A stretch of 64,000 nucleotides of DNA, taken from NCBI GenBank assembly GCA_037127315.1, contig JBBBDQ010001124.1, positions 3,149,501-3,213,500 on the forward strand, read 5' to 3'. A model generated the notes under the pieces. The model had not been told where the DNA came from, made no database searches, and saw nothing but the letters and a program-made list of their open reading frames with translations. Both the position numbers and the translations under genes were made by a program. This document shows positions 55,605 through 64,000 of the stretch, piece after piece. The first letter of the stretch is position 1. Every line of letters begins with the position of its first letter. Source of the DNA: Ascarosepion bandense (Eukaryota > Mollusca > Cephalopoda > Sepiida > Sepiidae).

Positions 55605-55873
55605 GAAACTGACAAAGTGAGAAAAGCTTTTCTGTGATGTTAGTATTGATGCGATCACACATTCACACACAATTTTTTTTTAATTTTAATTAAAAATCCT
55701 CAGTCTCCCTTTTCCTTCATGAGCATGTGTAGTCACATCATTAGTTTAATGAAATCCTAAAGGATAAATGCATCATATATAAACTTTCTCCACTTTGTCA
55801 TATATACATTTTTTTCACTAAAATTATTCTTGACATATAAAAATTTATATATCATATTACCTACTGATATATA
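54711..55873. other. Possible distal 3' UTR or intergenic sequence
   Basis: Less repeat-like than other gaps, with a (TA)n at 55568-55601. It could belong to a long SNX13 3' UTR. No gene recognised. Confidence 0.4.
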
Positions 55874-56736
55874 GGGTGTGATGGACAAATTGTTGTCTAA
55901 GTTACACAAAAATGAAAATAACACTGACGTCTCATTTTAACAGATATAGTTACGAAAATTTTGCAAAAATCTTATTAAATGCTAACGAGTAAATTTATTC
56001 AATAAAGTCGTCATTGACTTTGACCACAGTCTCCAGACGATTTTGGAAATTTTTGCAACTTTTCTAGATGGTCTCCTTGTTTAAGTTGGTGAATGCTGCC
56101 ATAATCCTTGCCTTCAGTTCATCTTTGATGTTACAAAGAGTTTTGTTCGTCTCTCACTCAACTGTGCCCCACGCATGATAATCAAAGGGATTGCGGTCTG
56201 GGGAATGAAGTGGCAGATGTAAAGGATGATATGGTCTCAAAAATTGTCTGATTGCCATGACTGGGTTCTTCTGCTTGTGTGGCATGGGGCATAGTCCTGT
56301 TGCTAGACATCAGGTCTTCCAGCAGCCACCCTCTTGACCCAGGACAGCACCAATTCCTTAAGGCACTTGATGTAGGCCTCGGTGTTTAGTCTTGAGGCCC
56401 TGTTAGAAGATGAATGAAGGCATAATGTCGCCATCACAAGTGATCACCCTAAACACTTTCATGATCACCATTAGACTCACTCTTTCTGAATCCTCTGCGC
56501 TGTCATCCGATTGATAAACACACCGAAATGTTTGTATTGGAGCTTCTGACACAAATAGCAAGCAGTACAGCATGGTGTTTCCAAATTTGTAGGAGAGTGA
56601 ATTGCGTCATTGTGCTCTTTTTGTCACAGATGGTGCCCAGCTGACCCTACTACTAAACTGTGCAGTCAACAAAACCAAAAACCATGCATGTGCAAAATTA
56701 AAAATATAAAATGGCAACAATTTACCCATTGGACCC
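55874..56736 (-). pseudogene. Tc1/mariner-superfamily element, fullest copy 3
   Basis: Left GGGTGTGATGGACAAATTGT and right ACAATTTACCCATTGGACCC are imperfect inverted ends. On the minus strand, traces of the transposase occur in several frames, including VWRLWSKSMTTL near the C-terminus and RTQSWQSDNF at the middle block. About 863 bp, longer than copy 2. A (GT)n run follows the right end. Confidence 0.75.
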
Positions 56737-57392
56737 TCTGTGTGTGTGTGTGTGTGTGTAATAATGGCTGGCTGGTGACTCATTCAAAGATAGCCATCTA
56801 TAAGCTAATCTAGCTTGTAGATAGCTAATCCCCATTGCAGACACTTGCTCAGGTGCACTAGTGTTTGTTCAACACCCACAGAGCTCACATGTGGTTTATA
56901 CTGCAACTATGATGAGTGAACCTTAGTTACAGTTTCTTGGTGAGTACTGAACACAGCCAGGACACTGAAACCCTTATAAAAAAAACGTAGTAAATATATG
57001 ACAATTTGGTGAAAACTTATTTTGATATGTCAGCAAAAAACGCATTTTATTTCAACTAAATTTATATTAGTGAGACAAAATGGGATTTTTGTTAATCAGA
57101 TGAACGTTTGATATTTTTTTTTTTACTTTCAAAAAAATGTTTAGTATCAGTAAAATCTGTTGAAATAAGTTTTTCAAATTGTCCTCTATATTTACCATTC
57201 CGCCATATTTAAATATATATAAAAACTAGCCTAAATGGTTGTCTTTATAATAATACTCTACCCATATTTTTATCCTCCTGTAAAAGATAAGTATTATGCA
57301 ATCCTGGTTAATAATCTTGCTTCTCTGCAGATGATTTCTCAACTACCAAAGAGAACTTAATTTTCTTTGCTCTGTTACAAGACTATTTCGCC

Positions 57393-57430
<38 letters not shown>

Positions 57431-57895
57431 CAAAGCTAACGAGTCTCTTCTGTTCTTATTTTGAAATCAGGCACATCTTTCTAGTCACATGATACTGCTC
57501 AGGATTGAGGATTAAACTACTGCCCTCATGAATTTCAGTACAATGCTCTGACCATTGATCTTAAGCTTTATCTTTAAGGGAATTTACATTTAAGTTGATA
57601 TTTCTTGAAGTGAGCATTGAAAATTGGATTTCGTAGTCTAGTCATAATTTTTGGCCACATTCCAAACTCCATGCCTGCTTGGTCCAATGGAGGAGAAAAC
57701 TTCTAATTCTTTTTTTCACATTGCCGTCCTCTTCTATCTTAGAGAATGAATATTTGCTCTCCTTGTCTCTTTATTCCTGTTCATTTTTTCACTCCCAACA
57801 CCCACCCACCTTCTTCAGCTCTCTTTAAAGATTTATTTGGTTGTGTTGTTTGTAAATCTTTAATAACAAATGGTGGTCACATTGTCTTGCAACAT
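56737..57895. other. Intergenic sequence, nothing recognised
   Basis: A poly-T run at about 57398-57426 and otherwise ordinary AT-rich DNA. Confidence 0.45.
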
Positions 57896-58310
57896 TTACT
57901 TTCTTTTTTTTTTTTCATTCTTTTTTTTTTCTTTTATCTTCAGTTGGCTTCCTTGTCTGATTGTCTCTTTTCACCTTTTCTTTCCTGCAATTTCCTCTTC
58001 TTTTTTCCTTTTTTCTCTTCTTTTTTCTTCCTCTTCCTTTTCCATTTTTCCCTTCTTTTCCCCTCTTTATTTTCCCTCTTTTTCTCTTTTTCTTTCTTTG
58101 TTCTTTTTCTTTTTTCTTTTTCTTTTTTCTTTTTTTCTTTTTCTTTTTCTCTTTTCTTTTTTCTTTTCTTTTTTCTCTTTTCTCTTTTCTCTTTCTTTTT
58201 CTCTTTCTTTTTCTCTCTCTTTCTTCTCTCTTTCTCTCTCTCTCTTTCTCTCTTTCTCTCTCTCTTTCTCCTTCTCTCTCTCTTTCTCTTTCTCTCTCTC
58301 TGTCTGGATT
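57896..58310. repeat. Long C/T-only (polypyrimidine) tract
   Basis: From about 57960, and almost without exception from 58070 to 58302, the + strand is made only of T and C (TTTTCTTTTTC, then CTCTCTTTCTC units). Open frames on both strands here (Phe/Leu/Ser-rich, or Arg/Glu/Lys-rich in reverse) are a by-product of the composition, not genes. Confidence 0.95.
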
Positions 58311-58659
58311 TTCGTATCCTATGTAATACCTCAAATATTCTGTCATTTGTTCTTCATTATCCTTGTTATTTTAGTTGTTGTCTTGTAGCCTGTTTACATG
58401 TATCCTCAGTTGTACCAATTCCTCTCCCGGCACGATGTGCTCTTACCTCAAGAAACCTTTGTATCACAAAACATTTGAGAACTGCTGTCTAATGTAATTC
58501 ATTCAAAAATATACACTTCAATTATGTGGCTGCTATTTTAGTATCTTTCACTCTGAAAAAGTGATTTTAAAATTCTTTTTGAAATTACCCACGTTTCCAT
58601 CCAAAAAAACACAATGAATCTGCAAAATCTAGACATAAAAAAGTTGAAAAATACACATT

Positions 58660-60088
58660 CCAACTCTTTCACACATACACACCGGCACCTCGACTCTCTC
58701 TTTCACGCATACCCGCCGCAATTCCGACTCTCTCTTCACGCATACCCGCCGGCACCCGACTCTCTCTTTCACGCATACCCGCTCGCAATTCCGACTCTCT
58801 TTCACGCATACCCGCTCGCACCCGACTCTCTCTTTCACGCATGTACCCGCCGCACCCCGACTCTCTTTCACGCATACCCGCTCGGCACCCGACTCTCTCT
58901 TTCACGCATACCCGATTTTTTTTTTTTTTTTTTACCCGACTCTCTCTTTTCACGCATACCGCTCGCAATTCCGACTCTCTTTCACGCATACCCGCCGCAA
59001 TTCCGACTCTCTTTTCACGCATACCCGCTCGCAATTCCGACTCTCTTTCACGCATACCCGCCGGCAATTCCGACTCTCTCTTTCACGCATACCCGGCCGG
59101 CTCCGACTTCTTCACGCATACCCGCTCGCAATTCGACTCCCTTTCACGCATACCCGCTCGCAATTCCGACTCTCTCTTTCACGATACCGCAATCGCCTTC
59201 TTCAAGACGCGATACCCACAAGAATTCGAATTCTCTTTCACGATACCCGCACCCGAATTCCTCTTCACGCATACCCGCACCCACTCTCTTCATCGATACC
59301 CGCGAATTCAATTTCCTCTTCACGATACCCGCACCACTCTCTTCACGATACCCGGGCCAGAATTGAATTCTCTTCACGCATACCCGCACTGAATTCCCTT
59401 CACGCATACCCGCACCCACTCTCTTTCACGATACCCGCCGCATCCACTCTCCTTCACGATACCCGCACCTGAATTCTCTTCACGAGATACCCGCACTGAC
59501 TTCACGGCGATACCCGCACTGAATTCTCTTCACGATACCCGCCGCACTGAATTCTCTTCACGCATACCCGCCGCACTGAATTTCCTTTCACGATACCCGC
59601 CGCAGAATCTCGAATTCCTCTTCACGATACCCGCCGCGAATTCGACTTTCACGATACCCGCCGCGAATCTGAATTTCTTCACGCATACCCGCCGGCAATT
59701 CGACTTCTTCACGCATACCCGCTCGGGCACCCGACTCTCTTTCACGCACACTCCGCTCGCAATTCCGACTCTCTCTTTCACGCGCGCGCCACCCGCCGCA
59801 ATTCCGACTCTCTCTTTCACGCATACCCGCTCGCAATTCGACTCTCTCTTTCACGCATACCCGCCGCAATCGACTCTCTCTTTCACGCATACCCGCTCGC
59901 AATTCCGACTCTCTCTTTCACGCATACCCGCTCGGCACCTCGACTCTCTCTTTCACGCATACCCGCTCGCAATTCCGACTCTCTCTTTCACGCATACCCG
60001 CTCGCAATTCCGACTCTCTCTTTCACGCATACCCGCTCGCAATTCCGACTCTCTCTTTCACGCATACCCGCTCGCAATTCCGACTCTC
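58660..60088. repeat. GC-rich 35-bp tandem array, about 1.4 kb
   Basis: The best-preserved unit, at 59941-60088, is CGACTCTCTCTTTCACGCAT then ACCCGCTCGCAATTC, 35 bp. The array is regular at both edges and loses register in the middle (59170-59720), where units shorten to forms such as CACGATACCCGC with GAATTC. A poly-T run of 17-19 bases interrupts it at about 58915. Open frames are repeat-derived (35 is not a multiple of three) and I do not call them genes. Confidence 0.95.
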
Positions 60089-62260
60089 TCCCACTTCTAA
60101 TTCTTACACACACACACACACACACACTATTCTAATTCTTACACACACACACACACACTATTCTAATTCTTACACACACACACACATATTCTAATTCTTA
60201 CACACACACATATTCTAATTCTTACACACACATATTCTAATTCTTACACACATATTCTAATTCTTACACACACACAAATAATTCTTACACACACACACAC
60301 ATATTCTAATTCTTACACACACACATATTCTAATTCTTACACACACACACATATTCTAATTCTTACACACACACACATATTCTAATTCTTACACACACAC
60401 ACACACACACATTAATTCTTACACACACACACACACACACATATTCTAATTCTTACACACACACATATTCTAGTGCCACACACACACATATTCTAATTCT
60501 TACACACACACATATTCTAATTCTTACACACACACACACACATATTCTAATTCTTACACACACACACACACACACACATATTCTAATTCTTACACACACA
60601 CACATATTCTAATTCTTACACACACACACATATTCTAATTCTTACACACACACACACAAAATTCATTCACCCACCTATTCTAATTTATTTTTTTCTAATT
60701 CTTACACACACACACTATTCTAATTCTTACACACACACTATTCTAATTCTTACACACTATTCTAATTCTTACACACACACTATTCTAATTCTTACACACA
60801 CACACACACTATTCTAATTCTTACACACACATATTCTAATTCTTACACACACACACACATATTCTAATTCTTACACACACACACATATTCTAATTCTTAC
60901 ACACACACATTCTAATTCTTACACACACACACATATTCCTAATTCTTACACACACACACACATATTCTAATTCTTACACACATATTCTAATTCTTACACA
61001 CACACATATTCTAATTCTTACACACACACATATTCTAATTCTTACACACACACACACATATTCTAATTCTTACACATATTCTAATTCTTACACACACACA
61101 TATTCTAATTCTTACACACACACACACACTATTCTAATTCTTACACACACACACACACACACTATTCTAATTCTTACACACACACACTATTCCTAATTCT
61201 TACACACACACACACACTATTCTAATTCTTACACACACACACACACTATTCTAATTCTTACACACACACACACACACTATTCTAATTCTTACACACACAT
61301 AATTCTTACACACATAACCTAATTCTTACACACTATTCTAATTCTTACACACACTATTCTAATTCTTACACACATATTCTAATTCTTACACACACTATTC
61401 TAATTCTTACACACTATTCTAATTCTTACACACACTATTCTAATTCTTACACACTATTCTAATTCTTACACACACTATTCTAATTCTTACACACACATAT
61501 TCTAATTCTTACACACACACACACACATATTCTAATTCTTACACATATTCTAATTCTTACACACACACACATATTCTAATTCTTACACACACACATATTC
61601 TAATTCTTACACACACACACACATATTCTAATTCTTACACACACACACATATTCTAATTCTTACACACACACACACACACATATTCTAATTCTTACACAC
61701 ACACACACTATTTAATTTACACCACTATTCTAATTCTTACACACACTATTCTAATTCTTACACACACACACTATTCCTAGACCACACACACACACACTAT
61801 TCTAATTCTTATACACACACACACACACTATTCCTAATTCTTACACACACTATTCTAATTCTTACACACACACTATTCTAATTCTTACACACACTATTCT
61901 AATTCTTACACACACTATTCTAATTCTTACACACACACACTATTCTAATTCTTACACACACACACTATTCTAATTCTTACCTATTCTAATTCTTACACAC
62001 ACACACACTATTCTAATTCTTACACACACACACACACACTATTCTAATTCTTACACACACACACACACACTATTCCTGGTTGTATAAATACAATTGTACA
62101 CACTATTCTGCCCACACACACACACACACACACACACTATTCTTACACACACACACTATTCTAATTCTTACACACATATTCTAATTCTTACACACACACA
62201 AACTAATTCTTACACACACACACACACACACACACACTATTCTAATTCTTACACAATACA
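60089..62260. repeat. (CA)n runs with constant spacer, 2.2-kb array
   Basis: Several dozen units of a variable (AC)n run followed by the constant spacer TATTCTAATTCTTAC. CA run length changes from unit to unit. Two junction forms, ACATATTC and ACTATTC, occur in separate blocks. It starts directly at the end of the 35-bp array. Confidence 0.97.
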
Positions 62261-62920
62261 AATTCTGTATAATTTGAATATATATCTACTTAACATCCAT
62301 CAATTTTGTGTTATTAATTCTATTCTTTAACTCAAATATCCATAATTCATTCGATCTACACATCATATAAATAATATTTAAACTATAACAGTTGTCACAC
62401 ACAAATATACACACGGAGTTGTGTTCAATATTTATCAATATTTAAAATTTCTTTGTTCATTAGAAAGAATAAAAATCTGTTAGCTAACCATTTCAAACCA
62501 AATTTTTGTTAATCACTATCTTATAATGAGTGACCACTATTTTGGAATGATTTTCAGGAAACTATTGATCATCTCCACCCACTTTGCCCACCCACCGATG
62601 GGCGAATACCGCTGCTCCCCACCCCACTCTTTCTATTTTCTGCTTCTTTTGTAAGTTTTGCTTGCATTTCTCCTACCCAATTTGATTTCTTGCTGCCCTT
62701 GAGCAGTTCAGACAAAATGTTTTACCTCTCAGTATTTTGGTGATGTACTTGATGATGATGACTACAACTATGATGATGAATAAATACAAATACAACAGAG
62801 TCAATGAGTTTTCTTTTCTCTCTCTCTCTCTCTTTCTTCTTAATACTGCAAAGTTGAGCAAGGGAGAATCAATATGACCATTAACTCTTTCAGGTCTTTA
62901 CCATTTACCATCACAAGATT
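62261..62920. other. Intergenic sequence with a GC-rich patch
   Basis: AT-rich, apart from CCACTTTGCCCACCCACCGA, TGGGCGAATACCGCTGCTCC and CCACCCC at about 62577-62625, which contains a small CCCA...TGGG hairpin. It may be part of an unnamed repeat. Confidence 0.4.
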
Positions 62921-63226
62921 TAGGAGTTGTGGTGTAGTGAATATCGACTCGGAATGACAAATCGGGTTGCTGATTTTGAATTCCAGTTGAATTCATTGCA
63001 TTCAGTTATGCGCAAATACCCTTGGGAAAAGTATTAATCTGTCTCTTCCCTCCAGTTATGAGTTAGATAACAGGACAGATTGGGTTCTATAGCCTTGGCT
63101 GGAAACCAGTCTACCACAGAAAGCAATGGCAACCTACTGCGGGATAATCTTTTGCCCAGTCATGTCTCTTTCGAGACATGATCACCCAAAGCGTGTATCG
63201 CGTATGGCACTTAACTGACTGACTGA
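62921..63226 (+). mobile_element. tRNA-derived SINE, full length
   Basis: AGTTGTGGTGTAGTGAATAT (A-box region), TTTTGAATTCCAG (B box), then CCCTTGGGAAAAGTATTAAT, TTGGGTTCTATAGCCTTGGC, AAAGCAATGGCAACCTACTG, CATGTCTCTTTCGAGACATG and tail GGCACTTAACTGACTGACTG. Same family as 37949. Confidence 0.9.
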
Positions 63227-64000
63227 TATGAAAGGGTAATGTGTTTAGTGAACTCATTATTTCTAATGTCTTCACACACGCCAACTGCACACAAACATAT
63301 ATTTCTAAGTTTAAGTCAACATTCCCATTTATTTACAAACAGTGAAATTAACATGTACTGGCCAAGATCATGGAAAGTCTTATCAAAGAAAGTGTACCTC
63401 TCAACAGCGGTCAAACCTTCCATCTCTTTACGATGGAAATCCACTTCTCTCCTTTAACAGGTCATTCAGCTAATGAACATATCTCATGGAGACTTTTTTC
63501 CCTATATCTCCTGACTTATCTAGGCTAGTAAATGTTAATTTCACTGTTATAGTAATAAGATATTGTTAGACTAAAATATGCATTAATAGTTATATATAAA
63601 ATGTAGTTACTTCCAAAGAACAATATTTTCAAAATGAATTTTTCAAAAATGAAAAATCTTTCTTGAAGCTTTTAATTTTAAGTTCAATTTCAAGTTAATA
63701 TATTAAATTTAATATTTCCAGTAAGCAATTTAAATGAATTTAAACTGACTGGAATTATTTTTTTCTTTTTTAATTACAAATAATGTCTGGTTTTAGCCAT
63801 ACTGACAAATCTCTCACCATAATGTAATTCTCTTCATTAAAAATCTTTCAAAAATATACTTTTCTGAAACTTTATATTGAATCACTTGCTAGATGTGCTT
63901 TTTTTTTTTTTTAAATAGGGTGATTGGGCTTTGCTTAACTTTGAAGGTCTTCTGTGACTGAGCACTCTAGAAAAAATAGCTAAAACATTCATATTTACAA
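63227..64000. other. AT-rich sequence, nothing recognised
   Basis: No ORF with recognisable residues and no repeat recognised before the window end. Confidence 0.45.

Noticed and set aside
56001..56006. AATAAA as SNX13 polyadenylation signal
   Set aside because: It lies inside the mariner-type copy 3 and corresponds to transposase sequence on the other strand.
57746..58492. Long open frames on both strands (up to 248 residues) in the pyrimidine tract
   Set aside because: They consist of Phe/Leu/Ser or, in reverse, Arg/Glu/Lys because the DNA is almost only C and T. No domain and no splice or start context.
58614..59902. Open frames with repeated HAYP/RIPA or MRERES units
   Set aside because: The DNA repeats with a 35-bp period that is not a multiple of three, several frames are open at once, and the arrays differ by single-base indels. 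This is satellite DNA, not a repeat protein.
58660..62260. Spacer-and-repeat pattern that could suggest a CRISPR array
   Set aside because: The genome is eukaryotic. In the CA array the 'repeat' is a simple dinucleotide with a constant spacer, and in the 35-bp array the units are directly tandem, so there are no unique spacers and no cas genes.

Overview
The window looks like one AT-rich, repeat-laden piece of a metazoan nuclear genome, most likely a cephalopod mollusc. The gene has GT-AG introns of 1 to 14.5 kb. The introns are filled with tRNA-derived SINEs, Penelope-like elements, LINE fragments, mariner relics, Helitron-like DNA and long (TA)n/(CA)n tracts. The cephalopod call is an inference from the look of the SINEs and from gene structure; no database was searched.

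Only one protein-coding gene can be supported: the 3' half of a sorting nexin 13 orthologue (SNX13/RGS-PX1) on the + strand. Ten exons lie between 6598 and 53506. Phases agree at all nine junctions, and all donors and acceptors are GT and AG. The exons sum to 1236 nt (411 codons plus stop). They encode the linker after the RGS domain, the whole PX domain, a short spacer and the whole nexin C-terminal domain. The N-terminal membrane, PXA and RGS exons are not seen and presumably lie upstream of the window.

Layout: 1-6597 is intron with a foldback repeat, a tRNA-like foldback element, LINE RT fragments and a mariner fragment. 6698-13041 holds a 5S-rRNA-like sequence directly followed by a tRNA-derived SINE, more SINEs, a tRNA-like foldback cluster and a reverse-strand Penelope-like element. 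13147-20140 holds a LINE fragment, a MITE and a near-perfect 42-bp minisatellite (13 copies). 20252-30228 holds a second, decayed 5S-like sequence, SINEs and a mariner-type relic. 30340-44851, the largest intron, holds a Penelope-like element with the family's characteristic direct repeats, SINEs and a LINE interrupted by SINEs. 44921-53243 has short spacing between exons, with mariner relics and a Helitron-like element ending 116 bp before an exon. 53507 to about 54.7 kb or beyond is 3' UTR.

Downstream of the gene, 57.9-62.26 kb is an unusual compound satellite block: a 400-bp pyrimidine-only tract, a GC-rich 35-bp tandem array, then more than 2 kb of (CA)n runs punctuated by a constant AT-rich spacer. 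Nothing in the window looks like an operon, CRISPR array, viral genome or toxin gene. The unusual material is repeat architecture: the 5S/tRNA composite, the tRNA-cored foldbacks, the repeat-flanked Penelope element and the compound satellite.
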